A stretch of 64,000 nt of DNA, taken from contig NZ_JAMRYR010000003.1 in assembly GCF_028437565.1 (NCBI RefSeq), positions 1 through 64,000 on the forward strand, given 5' to 3'. Each line of letters opens with the position of its first letter. Position 1 is the stretch's first letter. Shown piece after piece: positions 56,577-64,000 of this stretch. The notes under the pieces are model-generated. The model was not told the DNA's origin, searched no databases, and worked only from the letters and a program-made list of their open reading frames with translations. Origin of the DNA: Actinomyces sp. B33 (GTDB taxonomy: Bacteria; Actinomycetota; Actinomycetes; Actinomycetales; Actinomycetaceae). A program made the position numbers and the translations under genes.

Positions 56577-56600
56577 TCGAACACCTGTTCCATGTACTCT
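56577..56600 (+). promoter_or_regulatory. SOS box and promoter of recA
   Basis: TCGAAC, four bases, GTTCCA (56577-56592) matches the actinobacterial LexA site with one deviation. TACTCT (56595-56600) just after it can be the -10 box, so LexA would cover the promoter. The recA leader would then be nearly 160 bases. Confidence 0.75.
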
Positions 56601-56764
56601 GTCCACCGGTGACGAACCCCCTCGCGGATCCACAGGAGCCGCCGGCGGGGGATGCAGATGCCCATGGTCCGGCATAGCGTCATCGTGTCGCCCCGGAGAG
56701 GGGACGGCTCCCACGGATCAGACCATTCGACGGCCGGAGAGGCCCAGGACTAGGAGGACCCGCT

Positions 56765-57865
56765 ATGGCGGCCACCCGCAAGAACGCATCATCCGGTACC
56801 GGGAACGACCGCAACACGGCGCTCGAACTCGCCCTGTCGCAAATCGACAAGCAATTCGGCAAGGGCTCCGTCATGCGCCTGGGGGACGACTCGCGCCCGG
56901 CCGTCCAAGTGATCCCCACCGGCTCCCTGGCCCTCGACGTCGCCCTGGGCATCGGCGGCCTGCCGCGTGGCCGGGTCGTCGAGATCTACGGTCCGGAGTC
57001 CTCCGGCAAGACGACCGTCGCCCTCCACGCCGTCGCCAGCGCCCAGAAGGCCGGCGGCAACGCCGCGTTCATCGACGCCGAGCACGCCCTCGACCCCGTC
57101 TACGCCCAGGCCCTCGGCGTCGACATCGACTCCCTCCTCGTCTCCCAGCCCGACACCGGCGAGCAGGCCCTGGAGATCGCCGACATGCTGATCCGCTCGG
57201 GCGGCATCGACATCATCGTCATCGACTCCGTCGCCGCCCTGGTCCCCAAGGCCGAGATCGAAGGAGAGATGGGCGACTCCCACGTCGGCCTCCAGGCCCG
57301 CCTAATGAGCCAAGCCCTGCGCAAGATCACCGGCGCCCTGTCGGCCACCGGCACCACCGCGATCTTCATCAACCAGCTCCGCGAGAAGATCGGCGTCTTC
57401 TTCGGCTCTCCCGAGACCACCACCGGTGGGAAGGCCCTGAAGTTCTACGCCTCAGTGCGCATCGACGTGCGCCGCATCGAGACCCTCAAAGAGGCCGGCG
57501 CACCCGTCGGCAACCGGACCCGTGCCAAAGTCGTCAAGAACAAGATGGCTCCGCCGTTCAAGCAGGCCGAATTCGACATCGTCTACGGCAAGGGGATCTC
57601 CCGCGAGGGCTCGATCATCGACATGGGGGTCGACGCCGGGATCATCCGCAAGTCCGGCTCCTGGTTCACCTACGGGGACGACCAGCTCGGCCAGGGCAAG
57701 GAGAACGTCCGCCAATTCCTCGTCGACAACCCCGAGCTCGCCGACGAGATCGAGAACAAGATCCTCGTCGCCCTGGGGGTCGCCACGGGAACAGCTCCCG
57801 AGGCGGCCAGTCCGGACCCCGACGCCGGTGAGCCTGTCGACCCCTCCGAGGACGCCGGCTTCTGA
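56765..57865 (+). CDS. recA: Recombinase RecA
   Basis: This 366-residue ATPase drives homologous recombination and LexA self-cleavage. Walker A is GPESSGKTT, Walker B contains [13 protein letters not shown], and the L2 loop has [20 protein letters not shown]. The C-terminus is acidic and proline-rich. No intein is present. The ATG follows AGGAGGACC. recX starts eight bases after the stop. Confidence 0.98.
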   Translation: MAATRKNASSGTGNDRNTALELALSQIDKQFGKGSVMRLGDDSRPAVQVIPTGSLALDVALGIGGLPRGRVVEIYGPESSGKTTVALHAVASAQKAGGNAAFIDAEHALDPVYAQALGVDIDSLLVSQPDTGEQALEIADMLIRSGGIDIIVIDSVAALVPKAEIEGEMGDSHVGLQARLMSQALRKITGALSATGTTAIFINQLREKIGVFFGSPETTTGGKALKFYASVRIDVRRIETLKEAGAPVGNRTRAKVVKNKMAPPFKQAEFDIVYGKGISREGSIIDMGVDAGIIRKSGSWFTYGDDQLGQGKENVRQFLVDNPELADEIENKILVALGVATGTAPEAASPDPDAGEPVDPSEDAGF

Positions 57866-57873
57866 CATCCGCC

Positions 57874-58515
57874 ATGGTTCGTTACACCGACCCCGACGAG
57901 CACCCCGACCTCGGGCCGCGCGAGCGCCGACCCGCGTCCTCGCCCGCCGAGCGCCTCGCGCGCCTGAGGGAGAAGAACGCGTCCCTCACGGGGACCGAGG
58001 CCGTGGAGGCCGCCCGTGAGGTCGCCCTGCGGCGCCTGGACGCCCGATCCCAGTCGCGTCGCGAACTCCTCGACGCGATGACCTCCAAGGGATTCGCGCC
58101 GGAAACGGCCGAGGAGGTCGCCTCCCGACTCGAGGCCGTCGGACTCGTCGACGACCGCGCCTACGCGGCGATGATCGTCCGCGACCGATTCGCCACCACG
58201 GGCAGGACCGGTCGAGCGCTGACGGAGGAACTCCGCCGCAAGGGGATCCCCCCGGGGATCATCGACGAGGCCCTCGCCCAGATCGACGAGGACGCCGAAC
58301 GCCATCGAGCCGCCGACCTCGCCGAACGGAGGCTGCGGTCGATGGGAGGGGTCGACCGGGAGACGGCGTTCCGCAGGCTCTCGGGCATGCTCGCCCGCAA
58401 GGGGTACTCCCCGGCGGTCGCCTCGGCCACGATCCACGACGCCCTCGACTCTCGCGGCCAGGAGACGGGCGGCGGGCAATGGCGCGATTGGGAGGCGGAT
58501 GATGAGCCTTCCTGA
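57874..58515 (+). CDS. recX: Regulatory protein RecX
   Basis: This 213-residue helical protein binds RecA filaments and inhibits RecA. It has the three-helix repeats typical of RecX: ALRRLDARSQSRRELLDAMT, then LVDDRAYAAMIVRDR and the GIPPGIIDEAL segment. The N-terminal 45 residues are charged linker. It lies eight bases after recA and its stop overlaps the cinA start region. Confidence 0.92.
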   Translation: MVRYTDPDEHPDLGPRERRPASSPAERLARLREKNASLTGTEAVEAAREVALRRLDARSQSRRELLDAMTSKGFAPETAEEVASRLEAVGLVDDRAYAAMIVRDRFATTGRTGRALTEELRRKGIPPGIIDEALAQIDEDAERHRAADLAERRLRSMGGVDRETAFRRLSGMLARKGYSPAVASATIHDALDSRGQETGGGQWRDWEADDEPS

Positions 58516-59020
58516 GCGAGCGACCGGCGCACTGAGCCCCGTGGACGTCAACGCCCTGGTGGAGGGCCTCACGGCCCGCGGACTGACGATCGCGACCGCC
58601 GAATCACTCACGGGCGGCGCCCTGTGCGCCCGGCTCGTCGACGTGCCCGGCGCCTCGGCGGTCGTCCGCGGGGGAGTATGCGCCTACGCCGTCGGCGCCA
58701 AAGCCGACATCCTCGGCGTCGATCCCGAGCGCCTGGCCGTCACCGGCCCCGTCGACCGGGAGATCGCCATCGAGATGGCCCGGGGGGCGGTCCGACTCTT
58801 CGGAGCCGATATCGGGGTGTCGACCACCGGCGTGGCGGGACCGGGCCCGGACGGCCCCCACCCCGCGGGCACCGTCTACATCGCCTGCGCGCACCCCGCG
58901 GGCATCCTCCACGACCGACTCCTCCTATCCGGGGGGAGGGCGCAGGTCCGTGCCGCGACCGTCGACGCGGCCCTCCGCCTCGTCGCCCGTGCCCTCGCAT
59001 CCGCCGCCCCGACCCGCTGA
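58502..59020 (+). CDS. pncC: CinA C-terminal-domain protein (nicotinamide-nucleotide amidase)
   Basis: This 172-residue protein is the stand-alone CinA C-terminal domain, an NMN deamidase (PncC). It has [36 protein letters not shown] and [20 protein letters not shown]. The ATG at 58502 has GGGAGG at correct spacing; ATG 58499 is too close. It overlaps the recX stop. In most actinobacteria cinA lies between pgsA and clgR, but here it is after recX. Confidence 0.9.
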   Translation: MSLPERATGALSPVDVNALVEGLTARGLTIATAESLTGGALCARLVDVPGASAVVRGGVCAYAVGAKADILGVDPERLAVTGPVDREIAIEMARGAVRLFGADIGVSTTGVAGPGPDGPHPAGTVYIACAHPAGILHDRLLLSGGRAQVRAATVDAALRLVARALASAAPTR

Positions 59021-59227
59021 CTCCTCCACGCGAAGAAGACCCGGGGAGAGGACGACAAGGAGGACGGGGGAGAGTATCCTCCTCCGCGCGCAGGGGAAGA
59101 AGACCTCGCGCCCATACAAGCCCGCTCACGCCGAACTGGCCTCCTCCACGCGCAGGAGAAGAGGACGCCGGTCCGCCGGTGTCTCGCGAGTGGACGGGGG
59201 CTCCTTCGCGCGCAGGGGAAGAAAACC
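59021..59227. repeat. Four degenerate repeats of about 27 bases at 58-62-base spacing
   Basis: Copies begin at 59021, 59079, 59141 and 59201. Each of the last three reads CTCCT, eight bases ending GCGC, AGGRG, then AAGARRACC (third copy ends GACG); the first lacks the AGGRG part. CTCCT and AGGRG can pair, so each copy forms a small hairpin. Spacers of 33-36 bases are unrelated. Sizes and the GGGGAAGAnnACC end recall type I-E CRISPR repeats, but no cas gene is in the window and the copies are imperfect. Confidence 0.55.
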
Positions 59228-59289
59228 TGCGGACCGTGCCCCGGGCCGCTCGGGACAAGGGCCGGTCGAGCCCGACCGGCCAAGACGAC

Positions 59290-59295
59290 TAGACT
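59290..59295 (+). promoter_or_regulatory. -10 box of miaB, leaderless type
   Basis: TAGACT ends eight bases before the miaB ATG, without a Shine-Dalgarno sequence. Confidence 0.45.
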
Positions 59296-59303
59296 TCCCC
59301 TCG

Positions 59304-60848
59304 ATGACTACCGCGACCCCCAGCCAGCAGACCGGCGCGCCCTCCCTGCCGCGCACCTACGCCGTACGCACCCTCGGATGCCAGATGAACGAGCACGACT
59401 CCGAGCGCATGGCCGGACTGCTCGAAGAAGCCGGACTCGTCCCCGTCGACCGCGTGCCGCAGGCCGCCGCCCGCGCGACCGACGCCGGCGACATGGGGGC
59501 CGACGTCGTCGTCATCAACACGTGCTCCGTGCGCGAGAACGCCGCGACGCGCCTGTTCGGAAACCTCGGGCAGCTCGCCGCCGTCAAGCGCGAACGGCCC
59601 GGTATGCAGATCGCCGTCGGCGGATGCCTCGCCCAGCAGATGCGCGACGGCATTATCGACAAGGCCCCGTGGGTCGACGCCGTCTTCGGCACCCACAACA
59701 TCGACGTCCTGCCCGTCCTCCTGCGCCGCGCCGAGCACAACCGCGAGGCCTCCGTCGAGATCGAGGAATCCCTCAAGGTCTTCCCCTCGACCCTGCCCAC
59801 CCGGCGCGAGAGCGCCTACGCCGCATGGGTGTCGATCTCCGTGGGCTGCAACAACACGTGCACCTTCTGCATCGTCCCCCACCTGCGCGGCAAGGAGCGC
59901 GACCGGCGCCCCGGCGAGATCCTCTCCGAAGTCCAGGCCGTCGTCGATCAGGGCGCCATCGAGGTCACCCTGCTCGGGCAGAACGTCAACTCCTACGGGG
60001 TCGGATTCGGCGAGCGCGGAGCCTTCGCCGCCCTCCTGCGCTCCGTCGGACGGATCGAGGGCCTCGAACGCGTCCGCTTCACCTCGCCGCATCCGGCGGC
60101 GTTCACCGACGACGTCATCGACGCCATGGCCCAGACGCCCACCGTCATGCCGAGCCTGCACATGCCGCTCCAATCCGGGTCTGACGCCGTGCTGCGCCAC
60201 ATGCGCCGCTCCTACCGGCGCGAGCGCTTCATGGGGATCCTCGACCGGGTGCGCGCCTCCATCCCCGATGCGGCCATCACCACCGACATCATCGTCGGCT
60301 TCCCCGGGGAGACCGAGGAGGATTTCGCCCAGACCCTCGAGGTTGTCGAGGAGGCCCGTTTCTCCTCGGCCTTCACCTTCCTCTACTCCCCCCGGCCCGG
60401 GACACCTGCCGCCGACCGCGACGACCAGGTGCCCGACGACGTGGCCCTCGAGCGCTACCAGCGGCTCGTCTCCCTCCAGGAGAGGATCTGCGCCGAGGAC
60501 AACGCCGCCCTCGTCGGCCGCGAGGTCGAGATCCTCGTGTCCGAGGGCGATGGGCGCAAAGACGGGGCGACCCGCCGCATCTCCGGGCGGGCCCGCGACA
60601 ACCGCCTCGTCCACGTCGCCCTGCCCGCCGGCTACGACGCGGAGCGCCGGCCCCGCCCCGGAGACATGATCCGAGCCCGCGTCACCCACGGCGCTCCCCA
60701 CCATCTCATCGCTGACTCCGCCCTGTCCGGCGGGCTCTTCGAGGTTCGGCCGACCCGCGCCGGCGATGCCTGGCAGGAGCGCCAGGCTGCGCGAACCGAG
60801 ACGACGGCGGTCTCCCTGGGGCTGCCGAGGCTGCGCGTCGGCGCCTGA
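59304..60848 (+). CDS. miaB: tRNA-2-methylthio-N6-dimethylallyladenosine synthase
   Basis: This 514-residue radical-SAM methylthiotransferase modifies A37 of tRNA. The N-terminal UPF0004 domain holds C in [20 protein letters not shown] and GGCLAQQ; the radical-SAM motif is [13 protein letters not shown] domain follows near residue 430 ([24 protein letters not shown]-like segment). Its partner in the pathway, miaA, is downstream across two minus-strand genes. The 15-residue linker in [18 protein letters not shown] is a small insertion. Confidence 0.95.
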   Translation: MTTATPSQQTGAPSLPRTYAVRTLGCQMNEHDSERMAGLLEEAGLVPVDRVPQAAARATDAGDMGADVVVINTCSVRENAATRLFGNLGQLAAVKRERPGMQIAVGGCLAQQMRDGIIDKAPWVDAVFGTHNIDVLPVLLRRAEHNREASVEIEESLKVFPSTLPTRRESAYAAWVSISVGCNNTCTFCIVPHLRGKERDRRPGEILSEVQAVVDQGAIEVTLLGQNVNSYGVGFGERGAFAALLRSVGRIEGLERVRFTSPHPAAFTDDVIDAMAQTPTVMPSLHMPLQSGSDAVLRHMRRSYRRERFMGILDRVRASIPDAAITTDIIVGFPGETEEDFAQTLEVVEEARFSSAFTFLYSPRPGTPAADRDDQVPDDVALERYQRLVSLQERICAEDNAALVGREVEILVSEGDGRKDGATRRISGRARDNRLVHVALPAGYDAERRPRPGDMIRARVTHGAPHHLIADSALSGGLFEVRPTRAGDAWQERQAARTETTAVSLGLPRLRVGA

Positions 60849-60983
60849 CCCGCACGACGAGGGCCACCACTAGGACCATGGGTCCGGTCGAGAGGGCGTG
60901 TCGGAAAAAGACACCGGTTCGAACCGAGCGAATACCCTCACCGGAGAGACTCCACCGGGGGAGGCGTCATAGGCTGACTGAGT

Positions 60984-61013
60984 CGCCGACTTCACAACGG
61001 GGTGAAGTCGGCG
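60984..61013. terminator. Terminator between miaB and a convergent gene
   Basis: CGCCGACTTCA (60984-60994) pairs perfectly with TGAAGTCGGCG (61003-61013) round an eight-base loop. Confidence 0.85.
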
Positions 61014-61041
61014 TCGCCTCACGATCGGCGCCGAGCCGAAC

Positions 61042-61611
61042 TCACGCGCCGACGCACTCGCGCAACGACGTCATCGCCTGATGGGAGACCACCAGTCCGC
61101 GCCTGACCATCGTGTGGATCTGCCGGTCCGACAGCCCCTCGCCGACGAAGAAGCGCGTGACGAGGACGAACGCCGATTCCCCATCGGATTCCAGGGCGAA
61201 GACCGTCGGCTGGAGGTGATCCGCGTTCCACCCGTTCGCCAGCCGCCGGAGCTCCTCGGGCCCCAGCCGCGTCGTCGCCGCCGCGTCGAGGTCCATCCGG
61301 GCCTCGAGCTGCATCCACGGGCAGTCCGCGGGCTCCCGGTGAACCTGGAAGCGTTGCCCCTCGATCTGCGTGACGACGACGAACTCGCCGCGCCCATGAC
61401 TCAGCCCGTCGCCGGCGAGCACCGCCTCGATGCGCTCAAGGGTCACCGGGAGGACCTCGGTGCCCCACTTCGCCGCCGGCTCGTCGGGAGCCGGACCGGC
61501 GGCCTCCTCCCGACCGGCGGTAGGAGCCGTCGCAGGGGTCGCGGAGGACAGGTCGAACGGCAGCGGATTCGAGGAATCCCCGTCCAGGGAGAAGGTCTTC
61601 CACTCAGGCAT
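61042..61611 (-). CDS. YbjN-domain protein (first of an overlapping pair)
   Basis: This 189-residue soluble protein has a variable, proline- and alanine-rich N-terminus (to about residue 45) and a YbjN-type domain with LERIEAVLAGDGLSHGRGEF, then NGWNADHLQPTVFA and a C-terminal FFVGEGLSDRQIHTMVR. YbjN relatives resemble sensory-protein (chaperone-like) folds and take part in stress responses in E. coli. Its start overlaps the end of the neighbouring gene by eight bases, so both are translated together. Confidence 0.75.
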   Translation of the reverse strand: MPEWKTFSLDGDSSNPLPFDLSSATPATAPTAGREEAAGPAPDEPAAKWGTEVLPVTLERIEAVLAGDGLSHGRGEFVVVTQIEGQRFQVHREPADCPWMQLEARMDLDAAATTRLGPEELRRLANGWNADHLQPTVFALESDGESAFVLVTRFFVGEGLSDRQIHTMVRRGLVVSHQAMTSLRECVGA

Positions 61612-62053
61612 CGGCGGCCTCCTTCGACCACGGGTCGGTGAACTGCTCGTCGAGGCGGGCCATCGCCCCGATGGACGCGGTGACGAACTGGCGGACCTCG
61701 GCCGCGACCTGCGCGTCGCTGGCGCCCGCGGCCCACGTGAAGGTGTGCTGGAGGCGCACCGTCGCGGGACCCCCCTGATCCCCTCGGATGACGCACACCT
61801 TGGGCAGGTAGAGCGTCGCGTTGAGCCGGCCCGCAGCCTCCTCCAGGGCCTCGGCGTGCGCGGGGGAGAACGACCGCGGGTAGTCGGCGACCCCCTGAAC
61901 GGGGCGCCCCTCGGGGACGATGATCCGCAGGACGCGTCCCGGCAGGATCGCCGCGACCTGGTTCTCGCCCCCGGTGAAGGGCACGATCCCGATCCGGGTG
62001 AGGGCCTGGCACACGCGCGCGAGCGTGACGGCGGGGGTGTCGATGGTCGTCAT
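61604..62053 (-). CDS. YbjN-family protein (second of an overlapping pair)
   Basis: This 149-residue protein has the same general pattern: LARVCQALTRIGIVPFTGGEN at the start, a strand-rich centre (LNATLYLPKVCVIRGD) and the C-terminal helix AEVRQFVTASIGAMARLDEQF. It is the upstream gene of the pair, overlapping the downstream one by eight bases, and lies divergent from miaA. No catalytic residues are evident. Confidence 0.72.
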   Translation of the reverse strand: MTTIDTPAVTLARVCQALTRIGIVPFTGGENQVAAILPGRVLRIIVPEGRPVQGVADYPRSFSPAHAEALEEAAGRLNATLYLPKVCVIRGDQGGPATVRLQHTFTWAAGASDAQVAAEVRQFVTASIGAMARLDEQFTDPWSKEAADA

Positions 62054-62244
62054 GGGCCCAGACTACCGGTTCCGACGAGGCGCCCCCGCCCGGCGCCGAC
62101 GGCGAGGAGCGGGAGGACGGGGCCGGTGGAGTGGAGAGGAACGGCATGGAAGGACGGCGAGTAGAGGAGGATCGCCGAGCGGAAGGGATCGGTGGGCGAG
62201 GGAATCTGCGCCGAGTGGGGGAGAGACGCCCGGGCGAGGCTCCG

Positions 62245-62250
62245 TACACT
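62245..62250 (+). promoter_or_regulatory. -10 box of miaA, leaderless type
   Basis: TACACT ends six bases before the miaA ATG, with no Shine-Dalgarno sequence. Confidence 0.55.
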
Positions 62251-62256
62251 GTCCCC

Positions 62257-63330
62257 ATGCCCACCGACCCCGCACCGCCGACACCGGCCGCCCGCGTCGA
62301 CGCCGTCTCCTGCCCGCCGCCCGTCGGCTGGACTCCCGATCGGCTGATCGTCGGCGTCGTCGGACCCACCGCCTCGGGCAAATCGGATCTCGCGCTCGAC
62401 CTCGCCGAGACCCTCCCCGGGGACCTCGGCGCGACCGGCGCGGGCGAGATCGTCGGAGCCGACGCCCTCCAGCTCTACCGGGGCATGGACATCGGCACCG
62501 CGAAAACGCCGGTCGATGAGCGGCGCGGCATCGCCCACCACCAGATCGACGTCCTCGACGTCCTCGACGAGGCCTCCGTCGCCCGCTACCAGGATCGGGC
62601 CCGCTCCGACATCCGCGCGATCCACTCGCGCGGAGCCGTCGCCGTCGTCGCCGGAGGATCGGGCCTCTACCAGAGGGCCCTCCTCGACGTCATCGACTTC
62701 CCCGGCACCGACCCGCGGGTCCGGGCACGGCTCGAAGACCAAGCCGCCGGGCCCCTCGGTCCCCGGGGGCTCCACGAGCGCCTCGCCCTCCTCGACCCCG
62801 CGTCGGCCGAGCGCATCGACCCGCGCAACGCCCGGCGGATCATTCGCGCCCTCGAAGTCATCGAGATCACCGGGCGCCCCTATTCCGCGCACATGCCCGA
62901 CCGGCGCTTCGCCGCCCCCGCGATCATGGTCGCCCCGCGCCACGACCTCGACGCCCTCGACGACAGGATCGCCCGCCGAACCCGGGCGATGTTCGACAAG
63001 GGACTCGTCGAGGAGACCCGCGGGCTCGTCGACCGGGGGCTGCGCCGGGCGAAGACCGCCTCCAAGGCCACCGGATACGCCCAGGCCCTCGCCGTCATCG
63101 ACGGGCGGATGAGCGTCGACGAGGCCATCGACTCCGTCGCCCTGGCCACCCGGCAACTCGCTCGGCGCCAGATCAAGTGGCTGCGCCCCGACCCCCGGGT
63201 CGTGTGGATCGACGCCTCCGGGCGCGATCCCGGGAGGATCCTCGCCGAGGCCCGCGCGGCCGTCAGGGAGGCGGCCGACGCCCACCGGAGAACCCATGGG
63301 GCCCAGGACTCGGCCGAACCCGGCCTGTGA
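62257..63330 (+). CDS. miaA: tRNA dimethylallyltransferase
   Basis: This 357-residue enzyme adds dimethylallyl to A37 of tRNA. The P-loop VVGPTASGKSDLALDLA is followed by GADALQLYRGMDIGTAK (the usual S of ADSxQ is A), VAGGSGLYQRALLD, and DPRNARRIIRALEV. It starts with a 27-residue proline-rich extension. The enzyme works before miaB in the same modification. The gene has its own leaderless promoter. Confidence 0.94.
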   Translation: MPTDPAPPTPAARVDAVSCPPPVGWTPDRLIVGVVGPTASGKSDLALDLAETLPGDLGATGAGEIVGADALQLYRGMDIGTAKTPVDERRGIAHHQIDVLDVLDEASVARYQDRARSDIRAIHSRGAVAVVAGGSGLYQRALLDVIDFPGTDPRVRARLEDQAAGPLGPRGLHERLALLDPASAERIDPRNARRIIRALEVIEITGRPYSAHMPDRRFAAPAIMVAPRHDLDALDDRIARRTRAMFDKGLVEETRGLVDRGLRRAKTASKATGYAQALAVIDGRMSVDEAIDSVALATRQLARRQIKWLRPDPRVVWIDASGRDPGRILAEARAAVREAADAHRRTHGAQDSAEPGL

Positions 63331-63377
63331 GCGCGAGCTCCCCTACGCCCTCCTCGACGGCGACGGATCCGACGACC

Positions 63378-63463
63378 CGCGCCGACTCGCCTGCGCGCTC
63401 GGGCCTTCGCCTCGGGCGCCCGGCTGATCGCGTCCACGCGCGCCGACTCGCCTGCGCGCTCGG
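63378..63463. repeat. Pair of identical 25-base direct repeats, 61-base period
   Basis: Copies at 63378-63402 and 63439-63463 begin CGCGCCGACTCG and continue GCCTGCGCGCTCGG. They occupy the 135-base gap between miaA and the minus-strand methyltransferase gene. The intervening 36 bases and flanks are not identical. Confidence 0.85.
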
Positions 63464-63465
63464 CC

Positions 63466-64000
63466 TCAGGCGCCGGGGCGTACCTCGATGATCCGGTACC
63501 CCTTCTTCGACGCGAACTTCACCGCCCGGTACCCCCGTCCGCACAGCCACGCGATGAGGGAGTCTGCGCCGAGATTGCGCTGGACGACGAGGTAGGCCCG
63601 GCCGTCCTCGGACAGGAGCGAGAGCCACTCGTCCAAGAGGCGGTGCATCGCCTCCTTGCCGATCCTCACCGGCGGGTTCGACCAGATGACGTCGAAGCGG
63701 TCCCCGCGCTCGCGGGACGCCGCCAGGGCCTCGTCGGCCGGCGCGACCGTCAGGTTCTCGCAGCCGTTCGCCCGAGCGTTGCGGCGCGTGAGATCCAGCG
63801 CCCGGGAATTGACATCGACGGCGAGCACCGCGGCCCCGGGCGACTCCAGCGCCATCGTCACCGCGATGGGCCCCCACCCGCAGCCCAGGTCGAGCAGAGA
63901 GCCCCGATCGGGCAGGGAAGGGGCCAAGTCGAGGAGCTGGCGCGTCCCGAGGTCGAGCCTGGAGGCCGAGAACACCCGCGGCGACACGAGCATCCGCAGG
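63466..64000 (-). CDS. RsmC-like class I methyltransferase, N-terminus outside the window
   Basis: At least 176 residues are present; the frame is open to the edge, so the beginning is missing. The SAM-binding GSLLDLGCGWGPIAVTMA, then VLAVDVNSRALDLTRRNA and the catalytic FDVIWSNPPVRIGKEAMHRL (NPP motif) identify an rRNA small-subunit methyltransferase of the RsmC/RlmG type. An ATG at 63993 could start it but would leave out the usual N-terminal residues before VFSASRLDLGTR. Substrate rRNA position is not certain. Confidence 0.85.
   Translation of the reverse strand, partial: LRMLVSPRVFSASRLDLGTRQLLDLAPSLPDRGSLLDLGCGWGPIAVTMALESPGAAVLAVDVNSRALDLTRRNARANGCENLTVAPADEALAASRERGDRFDVIWSNPPVRIGKEAMHRLLDEWLSLLSEDGRAYLVVQRNLGADSLIAWLCGRGYRAVKFASKKGYRIIEVRPGA

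Noticed and set aside
59021-59227. Calling the repeats a functional CRISPR array
   Set aside because: Only three reasonably complete copies, several mismatches between them, and no cas genes in the window; kept as a degenerate repeat.

Overview
The window is high-GC DNA from an actinobacterium. The gene order around recA, nusA-infB, pnp and ilvBNC, the class C sortase pilus genes with LPLTG anchors, the clgR and DUF3046 genes, and the many promoters with a TAnnnT -10 box only 6-8 bases before the start codon all fit the family Actinomycetaceae (Actinomyces or Schaalia type). The genus is an inference; no rRNA or tRNA gene lies in the window.

Layout. 1-5.6 kb: an orphan MT0933-type antitoxin-like protein, an AGE-family sugar isomerase, a ThrE-type Thr/Ser exporter and an AspT/YidE-type transporter. 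5.7-10.4 kb: ilvB-ilvN-ilvC behind a leader peptide and attenuator, then leuB. 10.6-22.3 kb: a lipoprotein on the minus strand, then the translation/RNA block rimP-nusA-ylxR-infB-rbfA-truB-ribF-rpsO-pnp. 22.5-29.6 kb: a sortase-assembled pilus locus (class C sortase, large tip adhesin, shaft pilin) inserted between pnp and the M16 peptidase gene that usually follows it. A run of ten G lies in the region upstream of the pilin genes. 29.7-33.5 kb: pepR-like peptidase, dapB, a GNAT acetyltransferase, dapA.

34.4-47.7 kb is the most unusual region. It is a catabolic or electron-accepting system built round close relatives of E. coli CaiA, CaiB and CaiC, with a complete fixABCX operon behind a tetR gene. 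CaiT, CaiD and CaiE are absent. In their place are two MFS transporters, a double-hotdog (R)-specific enoyl-CoA hydratase, an HSL-type esterase and a metallo-beta-lactamase-fold hydrolase. The simplest model is that an imported carnitine (or a carnitine ester cleaved by the esterase) is activated by CaiC/CaiB, dehydrated by the hotdog hydratase to crotonobetainyl-CoA, and reduced by CaiA with electrons from FixABCX, giving gamma-butyrobetaine.

47.9-64 kb: RNase J, a PfkB-type kinase, ftsK, pgsA, clgR, DUF3046, a repeat-bearing LAxTG surface protein, recA with an SOS box, recX, cinA C-terminal domain, a degenerate repeat array with a period near 60 bases, miaB, two overlapping YbjN-family genes, miaA, and an incomplete RsmC-like methyltransferase at the window edge.
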